Source: Acetivibrio ethanolgignens
Lineage (GTDB): Bacteria; Bacillota; Clostridia; Lachnospirales; Lachnospiraceae
NCBI RefSeq assembly: GCF_001461035.1
Contig: NZ_LNAM01000219.1
Span: 1-64,000, forward strand
DNA length: 64,000 nt
Direction: 5' to 3'
The position numbers and the translations under genes are program-made. The stretch's first letter is position 1; the number at the start of each line of letters is the position of its first letter. This document shows, piece after piece, positions 35,546 to 45,051 of this stretch. The notes under the pieces were generated by a model. The model did no database searches. It worked only from the letters and a program-made list of their open reading frames with translations, and was not told the DNA's origin.

Positions 35546-37951
35546 ATGAATAATTATTTTGGAACATTGACGCCAAGAATGGAAAGCTTCAGAGAAGAGC
35601 TTTTAAACGTAAAACCGCAGGTATGCGTGGAGAGGGCAGTGATTACAACGCAGACCTATCAGGAGAACCAGGATCAGCCCCTTGCATTGAAGCGGGCAAG
35701 GATGCTGAAAAATGTACTGGAGAAGATGAGCATTTTCATTGAGCCACAGACCATGATTGCAGGAAATCAGGCCTCCACAAACCGCAGTGCACCAATCTTC
35801 CCGGAATATGCAATGAAGTGGGTCATTGACGAGCTGGATGAATTTGAACACCGCGATGGTGATGTGTTTTATATTACAGAAGAAAATAAGCAAAAGCTCC
35901 GAGACATTGCACCGTTCTGGGAGCACAATACCCTGCTTGACAGGGGGTTGGCGGCTTTTCCGCCTCATTCCAAGCAGTATTATGACCTTGGGATTATCAA
36001 ATCCGAGGGAAATATCACCTCGGGAGATGCCCATTGTGCCGTAGACTATGGCAATATGCTGCGGGTTGGATTAAAGGATTATGAAAAAAGGACACAAAAG
36101 AAGCTGGAGTCTTTGGATTTAACAGACTATAAGAATATTGAGAAAAGCTATTTTTACCGGGCGATTCTGATTGTGATAGAAGCGGTAAAGAGCTTTGCAG
36201 GCCGTTATGCCCTTCTGGCAGAAGAGACAGCAGAGAAGGAGAAGGATGCCAAGAGAAAAGCGGAGCTTTTAGAAATGGCACGGATTTTAAAAAGGGTGCC
36301 TTATGAACCGGCAGAAAGCTTCCGAGAGGCAGTACAGAGCCTGTGGCTGGTACACCTTATTCTTCAGATTGAGTCAAACGGACACAGCCTGTCCTACGGA
36401 CGGATGGATCAATACCTGAATCCTTATTATGAGGCAGACTTGGCAAAAGGGCTCATTACCGAAGAGGAGGCCTGTGAGCTCATGTGCAACCTGTGGCTTA
36501 AGACATATACAATCAATAAAATCCGTTCATGGAGCCATACGCAGTTTTCAGCAGGCTCTCCTCTGTACCAGAATGTTACTGTGGCAGGACAGACTACCGA
36601 TGGAAAGGATGCTACCAATCCGATGAGCTGGCTGATTTTAAAGAGTGTTGCTAAATGCCACCTGACACAGCCAAACCTTACGGTAAGATACCACAAAAAT
36701 CTCAGTGACGAGTTCATGCGGGAATGTATTGAGGTCATAAGATGCGGCTTTGGCATGCCGGCCTTCAATGATGATGAGGTGATTATTCCAAGCTTTATTG
36801 AAAAGGGAGTAAAGCCGGAGGATGCTTATAACTACAGTGCTATCGGATGTGTAGAGACAGCTGTTCCGGGAAAATGGGGCTATCGGTGTACCGGTATGAG
36901 CTTTTTGAACTTCCCAAAGGCGCTACTGATTGCCATGAACGATGGCGTGGATCCGGCATCGGGAACAAAGCTTTGCGAGGGCGTGGGCCATTTTAGGGAT
37001 TTTACAGATTTTGAACAGGTATTGGAGTGCTGGGATAAGGTGATTCGCGAGATGTGCCGCCAGTGTACCATTATCGATGCAACCTGCGATATGGTTCTGG
37101 AAAAGGATACGGCAGACATTCTCTGCTCAGCTCTGACCGATGACTGTATTGAGCGTGGACTGAATATGAAGGAAGGTGGAGCAGTCTATGACTTTATCAG
37201 TGATTTGCAGGTAGGAATTGCCAACCTTGCAGACAGCCTTGCAGCTATGAAGCAGATTGTATTTGAGGAAAAGAAGGTGACTCCGGCAGAGCTTTGGGAA
37301 GCATTGCAGTCAGATTTTGCAGGAGAGAAGAACGAAGAAATCCGAAAGCTTCTACAGGCAGCACCAAAATACGGAAATGACGACGATTACGTTGACCAGC
37401 TGGTGGTAAATGCATATAATGTATATATTGATGAAATGAAAAAATACCATAATACCCGTTATGGCAGAGGTCCGATTGGCGGTGTCTATTATGCAGGTAC
37501 CTCCTCTATTTCTGCTAATGTTCCTCAGGGAGCCGGAACCCTGGCAACGCCAGATGGAAGAAAAGCTGGTGAGCCTTTGGCTGAGGGCTGCTCTCCAAGC
37601 CATGGTGCAGACAAATGTGGTCCGACAGCGGTATTTAAGAGTGTATCAAAGCTTCCGACAAAGGAAATTACAGGAGGTGTGCTGTTGAACCAGAAGGTAA
37701 CACCACAGATGCTTGAAAAAGAAGAAAACAAGCAGAAGCTGGCATTCCTTCTTCGCACCTTCTTTAACAGACTTCATGGATATCATGTGCAGTTTAATGT
37801 AGTCAGTCGTGAAACCCTTTTGGATGCACAGAAGCATCCGGAAAATCACAGAGATTTGATTGTGCGGGTTGCTGGTTACAGTGCATTTTTCAATGTATTG
37901 TCCAAAAAGACCCAGGACGACATTATCGAGCGGACAGAACAAACCTTATAG
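35546..37951 (+). CDS. Glycyl-radical enzyme, candidate anhydrohexitol-6-phosphate lyase (YbiW/PflD type)
   Basis: 801 aa, full length. The thiyl Cys is C435 in AIGCVET, and the radical Gly is G777 in VRVAGYSAFF near the C-terminus. It is not a pyruvate formate-lyase: it has one active-site Cys (GCVE), not CC. It sits with its activase, a fructose-6-phosphate aldolase-like gene, a glucose-type PTS and gldA remnants. In E. coli, YbiW and PflD open 1,5-anhydroglucitol- or anhydromannitol-6-phosphate to 1-deoxyfructose-6-phosphate, which Fsa cleaves and GldA reduces. The gene set matches that pathway, so this activity is inferred from context. Confidence 0.85.
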   Translation: MNNYFGTLTPRMESFREELLNVKPQVCVERAVITTQTYQENQDQPLALKRARMLKNVLEKMSIFIEPQTMIAGNQASTNRSAPIFPEYAMKWVIDELDEFEHRDGDVFYITEENKQKLRDIAPFWEHNTLLDRGLAAFPPHSKQYYDLGIIKSEGNITSGDAHCAVDYGNMLRVGLKDYEKRTQKKLESLDLTDYKNIEKSYFYRAILIVIEAVKSFAGRYALLAEETAEKEKDAKRKAELLEMARILKRVPYEPAESFREAVQSLWLVHLILQIESNGHSLSYGRMDQYLNPYYEADLAKGLITEEEACELMCNLWLKTYTINKIRSWSHTQFSAGSPLYQNVTVAGQTTDGKDATNPMSWLILKSVAKCHLTQPNLTVRYHKNLSDEFMRECIEVIRCGFGMPAFNDDEVIIPSFIEKGVKPEDAYNYSAIGCVETAVPGKWGYRCTGMSFLNFPKALLIAMNDGVDPASGTKLCEGVGHFRDFTDFEQVLECWDKVIREMCRQCTIIDATCDMVLEKDTADILCSALTDDCIERGLNMKEGGAVYDFISDLQVGIANLADSLAAMKQIVFEEKKVTPAELWEALQSDFAGEKNEEIRKLLQAAPKYGNDDDYVDQLVVNAYNVYIDEMKKYHNTRYGRGPIGGVYYAGTSSISANVPQGAGTLATPDGRKAGEPLAEGCSPSHGADKCGPTAVFKSVSKLPTKEITGGVLLNQKVTPQMLEKEENKQKLAFLLRTFFNRLHGYHVQFNVVSRETLLDAQKHPENHRDLIVRVAGYSAFFNVLSKKTQDDIIERTEQTL

Positions 37952-38016
37952 TGATATTTCCCGGCAGGAGGTTTTCTCTTCTGCCGGAGAATATAAATAA
38001 AAAAAGGAGGACAAGG

Positions 38017-38694
38017 ATGAAACTGATTATTGACGATGCCCACATTGAGCTGATTAAGGGGATTTACGACGTATATCCGGTAGACGGAGTAACAACTAAC
38101 CCATCTATTCTGGCCAAAAGTGGAAGAAATCCTTATGAGGTATTAAAGGAAATCCGTACATTCATTGGACAGGAAGCAGAGCTTCATGTTCAGGCAGTTT
38201 CCAAAGAAGCAGCAGGTATGGTAAAAGAGGCCCGCAGGATCGTGGATGAGCTGGGGGAAAATACTTACGTAAAAATTCCGTCTATCCCAGAAGGCTTCAA
38301 GGCAATGAAGACACTGGAAAAAGAAGGAATTAAGATTACGGCAACGGCTATCTATACACCGATGCAGGCGTTTCTGGCCGGAAAATGTGGTGCTTCCTAC
38401 GCAGCCCCTTATATCAACCGGATTGATAATATGGGGTACAATGGCATTGAGGTGGCAAAAAGTATTCATGACATTTTTAAAAATAATGGATTGAAAACCC
38501 AGGTGCTGGCGGCAAGCTTTAAAAACTCACAGCAGCTTCTGGAGCTATGTGCTTATGGAATCGGAGCGTCTACAGCAGCGCCGGAGATAATTGAAGGACT
38601 GGTGAAAAATCAGGCAATTACGGCAGCAGTAGATGATTTTGTAAGGGATTTTGAAGCATTGACAGGCTCAGGGAAAAATATGAGTAATTGCTAA
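38017..38694 (+). CDS. fsa: Fructose-6-phosphate aldolase-like (transaldolase family, FSA/TalC)
   Basis: 225 aa from the ATG at 38017 (AAGGAGG 6 bases upstream; the frame opens earlier at 37951 with no good start). Short transaldolase type, as in Fsa/MipB. Motifs: GVTTNPSILAKSGR, Schiff-base Lys in NTYVKIPS, and ATAIYTPMQAFLAGKCGA. In the anhydroglycolysis pathway it would split 1-deoxyfructose-6-phosphate into glyceraldehyde-3-phosphate and hydroxyacetone. Cytosolic. Confidence 0.9.
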   Translation: MKLIIDDAHIELIKGIYDVYPVDGVTTNPSILAKSGRNPYEVLKEIRTFIGQEAELHVQAVSKEAAGMVKEARRIVDELGENTYVKIPSIPEGFKAMKTLEKEGIKITATAIYTPMQAFLAGKCGASYAAPYINRIDNMGYNGIEVAKSIHDIFKNNGLKTQVLAASFKNSQQLLELCAYGIGASTAAPEIIEGLVKNQAITAAVDDFVRDFEALTGSGKNMSNC

Positions 38695-38727
38695 AGCTTA
38701 CGAACAGAAGAGAGAGGAGAAAGTAAA

Positions 38728-40887
38728 ATGAAAAGTGGAAAAGTTTTCTCAGTTGCACAGCAGATTGGTAAATCGCTATTTTTGCCGATAGCGGTATTGC
38801 CTTTTGCAGGAATTTTATTAGGTATTGGTGGCTCCTTCACCAATCCAACAACACTTGCTACCTATGGATTAACAGAAGTGATACATCCGGGAACCATTCC
38901 ATATTCCATCTTATTGTTGATGAATAATGCCGGAGGTGCTATTTTTGGTAACCTGGCATTGATATTTGCACTGGCTGTGGCTTTAGGTATGGCAAAGAAG
39001 GAAAAGGGCGTAGCCGTTATGTCCTCTGGTATTTTCTATATTGTCATGCTGGTTACGATTAACACCCTGTTACAGCTGGATGGTTCTATTATTGATGGCG
39101 TTGTCCAGGAAACGGTTAAGGATGGAGCAATTACGTCGACTCTGGGTATCCAGACCTTGCAGATGGGTGTGTTTGGAGGTATCGTTGCAGGCTTGATGGC
39201 GGCAGCCCTCTGCAATAAATTTTATAAGACACAGTTGCCTTCTGCATTGTCCTTTTTTGCAGGAACCCGTTTTGTTCCGATTGTGTGTACCGTATTTGCC
39301 ATTATTACCGGCGTGATACTTTATTTCATCTGGCCGATTCTGCAAAATGGAATCTTTGCTCTCGGTAATCTTGTTATGGCCTCAGGATATTTTGGAACCT
39401 TCCTCTTTGGATGTATTGAGAGAGCCTTAATTCCTTTTGGTCTGCACCATATTTTTTACATACCTCTCTGGCAGACAGGCATGGGAGGCCAGGCGATTGT
39501 CGACGGCGTAACCTGTTATGGAGCACAGAATATCTTTTTTGCGGAGCTGGCTTCTCCAAATACAATGAAGTTCTCTGTGGACGCCTGCCGTTTCCTGACT
39601 GGTAAGTATCCATTTATGATGGCCGGACTTCCAGGTGCAGCCTTTGCTATGTATCGCTGTGCCAGACCGGAAAAGAGAAAGGTGGCTGGTTCTCTTTTAT
39701 TTTCAGCAGCACTGACAAGCTTTTTGACCGGTATTACAGAGCCGATTGAGTTTACCTTCCTGTTCCTGGCGCCATTTTTATTTGGAATCCATGTGGTTTT
39801 TGCAGGACTTGCATTTGTTACCTGTCATGTATTAAATATCTGTATCGGTACTACCTTCTCGGATGGCTTGATCGATTTCATCCTCTATGGAGTGCTGCCG
39901 GGACAGGCTAAATCCAACTGGCTGATTATGCTTCCGGTATTTGCAGTATACTTTGTTCTTTACTTCCTGGTATTCCGCTACTTTATCCTGAAGTGGGATT
40001 TAAAGACACCAGGTAGAGAAGGCGATGATGAGGAGGCTCATCTGTATACAAAGGATGAGTACCGCAAAGCAACCGGTATTGGAGTGGCTAAGGCTGAAGC
40101 CGGACATTTTGATGCCAAATCCGCAACGATACTTCGAGGAGTAGGTGGTCTTGGAAATTTGAAGGAAATTGACTGCTGTGCCACACGTCTTCGCTTGACG
40201 CTTGTGGACTCCGGAAAGGTAGATGAAGCTCTGCTTAAGAGCACAGGAGCTTCCGGTGTGGTTATAAAGGGCCAGGCGATACAGGTTATTTATGGACCTT
40301 CGGTAACCATAGTTAAGTCAAATCTGGAGGATTTTGTAGAGCAGATCCATTCTGGTGTGATTTCGGAAAGTGCGCTGGACGGCAACGACAGCGTGGGTGT
40401 GACAGCCTCTGAAAAGAAAACTGCAAATAAAGCAGATGAAGTCTTTGGCGCCTATATGAATGGTGATATCTGCCTTTTGAATCAGGTAGAGGATGAGGCC
40501 TTTGCAGCAGGTGCACTAGGAGATGGTATCGCCATCGAACCGGCGGAAGGAAAGGTTTATGCTCCGGTTGACTGTACAATTGCAAGTGTGTTTGATACAA
40601 AGCATGCCATCAGCTTTACTACAGAAAATGGTGCCGAGCTGTTGATTCATGTGGGAATTAACACTGTGGAACTAAAGGGTCAGCATTTTAACGTAAATGT
40701 AAAGGATGGCCAAAAGGTGAAAAAAGGTGACCTTATGATGACCTTTGACCTGAAAGCGATTAAGGCTGCCGGATATAAGTGTACAACACCGCTTATTGTG
40801 TGCAATACAGATGAATACAAGGCAGTTCGGCCTCTGGCGACAGGCGCAGCCAAAATAGGTGAGGCGATTCTTGAGGTAAAAGGATAA
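38728..40887 (+). CDS. PTS sugar transporter EIICBA, glucose/maltose superfamily
   Basis: 719 aa. EIIC membrane domain (about 1-430, ten or so helices, with ITEPIEFTFLFLAP), EIIB (about 440-530) with phospho-Cys in IDCCATRLRL, and a C-terminal EIIA (about 570-719) with phospho-His in LLIHVGINTVELKG. It is the only sugar-uptake gene here and would deliver a 6-phosphorylated sugar. Similarity to MalX/PtsG suits 1,5-anhydroglucitol, glucose or an alpha-glucoside. The GH4 phospho-alpha-glucosidase next door leaves the alpha-glucoside option open. Confidence 0.92.
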   Translation: MKSGKVFSVAQQIGKSLFLPIAVLPFAGILLGIGGSFTNPTTLATYGLTEVIHPGTIPYSILLLMNNAGGAIFGNLALIFALAVALGMAKKEKGVAVMSSGIFYIVMLVTINTLLQLDGSIIDGVVQETVKDGAITSTLGIQTLQMGVFGGIVAGLMAAALCNKFYKTQLPSALSFFAGTRFVPIVCTVFAIITGVILYFIWPILQNGIFALGNLVMASGYFGTFLFGCIERALIPFGLHHIFYIPLWQTGMGGQAIVDGVTCYGAQNIFFAELASPNTMKFSVDACRFLTGKYPFMMAGLPGAAFAMYRCARPEKRKVAGSLLFSAALTSFLTGITEPIEFTFLFLAPFLFGIHVVFAGLAFVTCHVLNICIGTTFSDGLIDFILYGVLPGQAKSNWLIMLPVFAVYFVLYFLVFRYFILKWDLKTPGREGDDEEAHLYTKDEYRKATGIGVAKAEAGHFDAKSATILRGVGGLGNLKEIDCCATRLRLTLVDSGKVDEALLKSTGASGVVIKGQAIQVIYGPSVTIVKSNLEDFVEQIHSGVISESALDGNDSVGVTASEKKTANKADEVFGAYMNGDICLLNQVEDEAFAAGALGDGIAIEPAEGKVYAPVDCTIASVFDTKHAISFTTENGAELLIHVGINTVELKGQHFNVNVKDGQKVKKGDLMMTFDLKAIKAAGYKCTTPLIVCNTDEYKAVRPLATGAAKIGEAILEVKG

Positions 40888-40889
40888 AA

Positions 40890-41441
40890 GATACGGCAAA
40901 TGCAGCTACAATGGTTGGTGGCTATACAACAAGGGCGGCAATTTCTCTGGCAAGGCTCTGTCGTGATACCCTTCTGGAGGATGGCTTGAAGGCAAAAAAG
41001 GCCGTTGAAAGAGGAGTAAGCACATCTGCAGTTGAGAATATTGTAGAAGCGAATACCTATTTAAGTGGAATCGGATTTGAGAGCAGTGGACTGGCAGCAG
41101 CCCATGCCATTCACAATGGACTGACTGTTTTAGAGGAAACCCACAGTCTTCTCCATGGAGAAAAGGTTGCCTTTGGAACAATTTGCCAGATGGTGCTGGA
41201 GAACAGACCAATGGAAGAGCTGGAAAAAATAATTCGCTTCTGTCAAAGCTGTGGTCTTCCTACCACCTTAAAAGAGCTGAAGCTGGAGGGTGTAAGGGAT
41301 GAAAGGCTGATGGAGGCGGCGACGGCAAGCTGTGCAGAAAATGATACGATGCTGAATATGCCTTTTGAGGTTAAGCCAGAGGATGTCTTTGCTGCAATGA
41401 AGGCAGCAGATCAGATTGCTGGCAGCTTGGAAAACCTATAA
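40890..41441 (+). pseudogene. gldA: Glycerol dehydrogenase, C-terminal half
   Basis: The frame resembles residues from about 175 to the end of GldA: AATMVGGYTTRAAISLARLC, EANTYLSGIGFESSGLAAAHAIHNGL and LLHGEKVAFGT, with the two zinc-ligand His kept. The NAD-binding N-terminal half and the first zinc ligand (Asp) are missing. Homology starts three bases after the PTS stop codon, so a deletion has fused the two. In the intact pathway GldA reduces hydroxyacetone to 1,2-propanediol; that step must be supplied elsewhere or is lost. Confidence 0.85.
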
Positions 41442-41449
41442 AACTGTTT

Positions 41450-41477
41450 AGAAGGACTGTTGTAAAGCAGTCCTTCT
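41450..41477. terminator. Bidirectional terminator between gldA remnant and GH4 gene
   Basis: AGAAGGACTG pairs with CAGTCCTTCT around TTGTAAAG, and TTTG follows. The genes converge on it. Confidence 0.8.
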
Positions 41478-41496
41478 TTGTGTCTGGATTAGAAAG

Positions 41497-42825
41497 CTAT
41501 TTTAATTCCGGCCAATATTCTTTATTGGCTTCTATCATTTCATCCAGAATTTCTTTTGCAATGTTGGCAGAAGGAATGGTTCTGTTCATTGTAAATGCCT
41601 GCAAGGCTTTGCTATAGGAGCCTTCGATAGCCGCTTCTACTAAAAGCTCTTCGCAGGCGTTTTGCTGCTCCATAAGACCTTTATAGAAGCTTGGGATACT
41701 GCCGATACGTATGGGCTCTGGTCCTCTGGAGGTGAGATAGGCAGGTACCTCAACCATGGCATCCTCTGGCAGGTTTTTGATAATCCCCTGGTTAGGAACT
41801 ATTACCAGCTGACGGCTCCTGGTATCATAGGCAAGAGCTTTTACAACGGATACGATAAATTTTCCATGTATGCCGACATAAAATTGTTCCAAATTAATTT
41901 CATGACCCTGCTCCAGCTGCCAGGCTGCTTTCAATACTTTTTTTTCACGATTCTGGATTACCTGCAGTCCTCTGGTATTTTCAATATCTGAATCACTTAG
42001 GATATCATCACCCAGCAGATAATATTGCCAGTAGGTATTTGGAAGATAGTCCGGGAACAGCCGCATAATCTTTCCTGCATTCTGAAAGGTGTGAAGCCAA
42101 TCCGGGTCCCTGACCAGTGCGTCATCGTAGCTTGCCTTTGAAAGGTAGCCATGTTCTGAAACATGGTTTTTCAGCTGCTCTGTCACATCCTCACCCTTAC
42201 AGCGAACCTTAGTGAACCATCCATAATGGTTCAGACCAAAGTAGTCTGTCTCCAGATCTTCGATTGATACCCCCAGAATTTCGGCCATACGTGCTTCGAT
42301 TTCCACTGGCATATCACAGATATTTAAAATTCTGGCATGGGGGCGGAGCTTCTGCGTTGCCTTTGCTACAATGGCTGCCGGATTCGAGTAATTGACTATC
42401 CAGTAATCCTTAGTGGCATATTTCTCACATAAATCAATCAATTCAACCATTGGATAGATGGTTCTCATGCCATAGGCCATGCCTCCGGCACCACAGGTCT
42501 CCTGACCGATGCATCCGTGCTTTAAAGCAATTTTTTCATCCCTTACACGCATTTCCAGCTTTCCCACACGCATTTGTGCCATGATAAAATCAGCGTCCAG
42601 TAAGGCTTCCCCGGGAACTGTGCTTACATGGAAGGCAAGCGTCGGACAAATGCTTTTGATAACCTCTCTTACAATAAGAGCGACCTTATCCTGCCGCTCC
42701 TTGTCAATATCGTACAGCCAAAGCTCTTTTATCCTTAAAGCCTTTTCCTGCAGCAGATCCTTTACGATTCCGGGTGTATAGGTGCTTCCTCCGCCACAAA
42801 TTACAATTTTAAATTCCTGCTTCAT
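41497..42825 (-). CDS. GH4 6-phospho-alpha-glucosidase
   Basis: 442 aa. NAD+ and Mn2+-dependent hydrolase of family GH4. N-terminal NAD fold CGGGSTYTPGIVKDLL, substrate block NYSNPAAIV, NICDMPVEIEARMAE, and the metal-binding Cys/His in this region and in LNHYGW. It hydrolyses phosphorylated alpha-glucosides (for example maltose-6'-phosphate) arriving by PTS. It has its own promoter on the minus strand. Confidence 0.9.
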   Translation of the reverse strand: MKQEFKIVICGGGSTYTPGIVKDLLQEKALRIKELWLYDIDKERQDKVALIVREVIKSICPTLAFHVSTVPGEALLDADFIMAQMRVGKLEMRVRDEKIALKHGCIGQETCGAGGMAYGMRTIYPMVELIDLCEKYATKDYWIVNYSNPAAIVAKATQKLRPHARILNICDMPVEIEARMAEILGVSIEDLETDYFGLNHYGWFTKVRCKGEDVTEQLKNHVSEHGYLSKASYDDALVRDPDWLHTFQNAGKIMRLFPDYLPNTYWQYYLLGDDILSDSDIENTRGLQVIQNREKKVLKAAWQLEQGHEINLEQFYVGIHGKFIVSVVKALAYDTRSRQLVIVPNQGIIKNLPEDAMVEVPAYLTSRGPEPIRIGSIPSFYKGLMEQQNACEELLVEAAIEGSYSKALQAFTMNRTIPSANIAKEILDEMIEANKEYWPELK

Positions 42826-42880
42826 GCTTAACTCCTTTTGTCTTGTGTTATTTTGTCTTGCTTTATTAAGCTATATTTGT

Positions 42881-42909
42881 ATACTAGGCCAAAAAATCCT
42901 GAGTGTCAA
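42881..42909 (-). promoter_or_regulatory. Promoter of the GH4 gene
   Basis: On the minus strand TTGACA (42904-42909), 17-bp spacer, TAGTAT (42881-42886). A direct repeat of TTTTGTCTTG-like words lies between it and the gene. Confidence 0.6.
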
Positions 42910-42938
42910 CCACTTTGGAAGAAAGAAGATAAATAGAG

Positions 42939-42999
42939 TTGCTAAATAAAAAAAAATGTATTATAATAACAACAGCGTTATTTTTTTGAAAACATAACG
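42939..42999 (+). promoter_or_regulatory. Promoter and ModE-type operator of the molybdenum operon
   Basis: TTGCTA (42939-42944), 17-bp spacer, TATAAT (42962-42967). Then CGTTAT (42976-42981), 12 bp, ATAACG (42994-42999). The half-sites and 12-bp spacing equal those of the ModE site of E. coli modABCD. Located right after the transcription start, it would repress the operon when molybdate is abundant. No ModE gene is in this window. Confidence 0.7.
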
Positions 43000-43023
43000 A
43001 AAAGAGAAAAGGGGATGCTGTAA

Positions 43024-44058
43024 ATGAAGCTGATTAAGACAGAGGATGCGGTAGGTCATGTATTGTGTCATGATATTACCCAGATTATCAAGGGTGTAAC
43101 AAGGGATGCGGTATTTCGTAAGGGGCATGTGGTGAGAGAAGAGGACATACCGGTACTGCTGAGTGTGGGAAAGGACCATTTGTACATATGGGAAAAGGAA
43201 GAAGGTATGCTTCATGAAAATGAAGGTGCTGAAATTCTGGATAAAATCTGTCGGGGAGAAAATATGGAGGCTTCCGAGCCAAAGGAAGGAAAAATTGAAT
43301 GGAGAGCCACCTATGACGGACTTTTAAAGGTCGACAGGGAACGGCTTTATAAGATAAATGCAGCAGGAGAGCTGATGGCAGCAGTACGTCATGGCAATTT
43401 TCCTGTAAAAAAGGGCGACAAGCTGGGTGGAACCCGGATTATACCTCTGGTGATTGAGGAGGAGAAGCTAAAAAAGGTAGAAAAAGAATGTGCCGGGGCT
43501 CCGGTGCTTACGGTACTGCCCTTTAGAAAGAAGACAGCCGGTATTATAACGACAGGCAATGAGGTCTTTTATGGAAGGATTCAGGATACCTTTACTCCGG
43601 TGCTGGAGGAAAAGCTTTCTGAGTATGATGCCGTGATGACGGAGCATGTTAAGCTGCCGGACAACCATGAGGAGATTACAAAAACCTGTCTTTTTATGAT
43701 AGAAAAGGGTGTGGACATGGTTTTGGTCAGTGGTGGTATGAGTGTTGACCCGGATGATAAGACACCGCTGGCGATTAAAAATACCGGTGCGAGGATTGTG
43801 TCCTATGGAGCTCCGGTACTGCCGGGAGCTATGTTTTTATTGGCTTATTATGAAAGAGATGGAAAAACAGTACCAATTATGGGCCTGCCGGGCTGCGTTA
43901 TGTATGCAAAACGGACTGTTTTTGATTTGGTATTACCTAGAATTATGGCAGAAGACCCAGTAACAAGGGAGGAGCTGGCGGCTTTAGGTGAAGGCGGCAT
44001 GTGCCTTTCCTGTGAGGTCTGTACCTTCCCGAACTGTGGCTTTGGAAAAGGGAAATAG
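43024..44058 (+). CDS. MoeA-like molybdopterin-binding protein
   Basis: 344 aa. C-terminal MoCF_biosynth fold: GIITTGNEVFYGRIQDTF, LVSGGMSVDPDDKTP and the metal/AMP loop LPGCVMYAKRTVFD. The N-terminal half is shorter than classical MoeA and the C-terminal domain IV is absent. The last residues hold a Cys cluster (CLSCEVCTFPNCGFG). Likely acts in molybdate insertion or molybdopterin handling in the cytosol. First gene after the ModE-type site, 11 bp before moaA. Confidence 0.85.
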   Translation: MKLIKTEDAVGHVLCHDITQIIKGVTRDAVFRKGHVVREEDIPVLLSVGKDHLYIWEKEEGMLHENEGAEILDKICRGENMEASEPKEGKIEWRATYDGLLKVDRERLYKINAAGELMAAVRHGNFPVKKGDKLGGTRIIPLVIEEEKLKKVEKECAGAPVLTVLPFRKKTAGIITTGNEVFYGRIQDTFTPVLEEKLSEYDAVMTEHVKLPDNHEEITKTCLFMIEKGVDMVLVSGGMSVDPDDKTPLAIKNTGARIVSYGAPVLPGAMFLLAYYERDGKTVPIMGLPGCVMYAKRTVFDLVLPRIMAEDPVTREELAALGEGGMCLSCEVCTFPNCGFGKGK

Positions 44059-44068
44059 GTGACAAGAA

Positions 44069-45046
44069 ATGAAGGATCAGTTTGGAAGAAATATTCATTA
44101 TATGAGGATTTCCATTACCGACCGCTGCAATCTGCGATGCAAATACTGTATGCCGGAGGGCATTGATACTGTATCAATGCAGGAAATCCTAACCTATGAG
44201 GAAATTGAGACTCTGGCACAAATGGGGGCAGCTCTGGGGGTAGATACCCTTCGGATTACTGGCGGTGAGCCGCTGGTGCGTCTGGGAGTAGCTTCCCTGG
44301 TGGAACGGCTAAAGCGGATACCCGGGATAAAAAAGGTAAACATGACAACGAATGGAGCTTTGCTGGCAGGAATGGCTTGGGAACTGAAGGCAGCCGGGCT
44401 GGACGGCGTAAATATAAGCCTTGACGCAGCAGACCGTGAGCTGGTAGCCCAGGTTTCCGGAAGAGACTGCTATGAGGATGTACTGGCAGGTATGGATGCG
44501 GCTTTAGCAGCAGGTATTTCGGTCAAGCTGAATACCGTACTTACAGAAGGCCGCAATCAGGAGCAGTGGGAAAAGCTTCTTTTGCTGGCTGCCAAAAAGC
44601 AGGTGCCGATTCGTTTTATTGAGATGATGCCGGTAGGGCATGGCCGTAAGTTTATGCCAGTAGATAACTGTCGGCTAAAAAAGGAAATTATGAAGAAATA
44701 TCCACAAAGCTTTGTGGAAACCATACAGTCAGGCAGTGAGCATGGAGCAGGTCCGGCCTCTTATATTAGAATACCAGAGCTTTCCATCAGTGTGGGATTT
44801 ATCAGTGCAATTCATGGAAAATTCTGTCAGGAATGTAATAGGATTCGTTTAAGCTCCCAGGGGTTTTTAAAGCCATGCCTGTGCTATGGCATAGGAGCTG
44901 ATTTGAAAACATTACTCCGGGAGGGGAAGGAAGAAGAGGTCTTTGCACTTATGCGGGAAAGCATATATAAAAAGCCTGGGGAGCACTGCTTTGAACATTT
45001 AGAGCAGATGACTGAGGAAAAGGAAATGGTAAGAATAGGGGGCTGA
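44069..45046 (+). CDS. moaA: GTP 3',8-cyclase MoaA
   Basis: 325 aa. First step of molybdopterin synthesis, with MoaC. N-terminal radical SAM cluster CNLRCKYCMPEG, SAM block TGGEPLVR, and the C-terminal second cluster site CQECNRIRLSSQGFLKPCL. Length and both clusters are normal. The C-terminal Gly-Gly needed for activity is present (IGG). Confidence 0.96.
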   Translation: MKDQFGRNIHYMRISITDRCNLRCKYCMPEGIDTVSMQEILTYEEIETLAQMGAALGVDTLRITGGEPLVRLGVASLVERLKRIPGIKKVNMTTNGALLAGMAWELKAAGLDGVNISLDAADRELVAQVSGRDCYEDVLAGMDAALAAGISVKLNTVLTEGRNQEQWEKLLLLAAKKQVPIRFIEMMPVGHGRKFMPVDNCRLKKEIMKKYPQSFVETIQSGSEHGAGPASYIRIPELSISVGFISAIHGKFCQECNRIRLSSQGFLKPCLCYGIGADLKTLLREGKEEEVFALMRESIYKKPGEHCFEHLEQMTEEKEMVRIGG

Positions 45047-45051
45047 AGCAA

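Noticed and set aside
35546-37951. Reading the glycyl-radical enzyme as pyruvate formate-lyase
   Set aside because: The active-site segment has a single Cys followed by Val-Glu, and the neighbours are sugar genes; PFL has adjacent cysteines.
40911-41441. Short functional dehydrogenase starting at ATG 40911
   Set aside because: It lacks the NAD-binding domain and one zinc ligand, and homology continues upstream of the ATG to the PTS stop, so it is a truncated gene.
42968-43023. Moco riboswitch before the moeA-like gene
   Set aside because: Only about 50 bases separate promoter and start; the dyad there fits a ModE-type protein site better.
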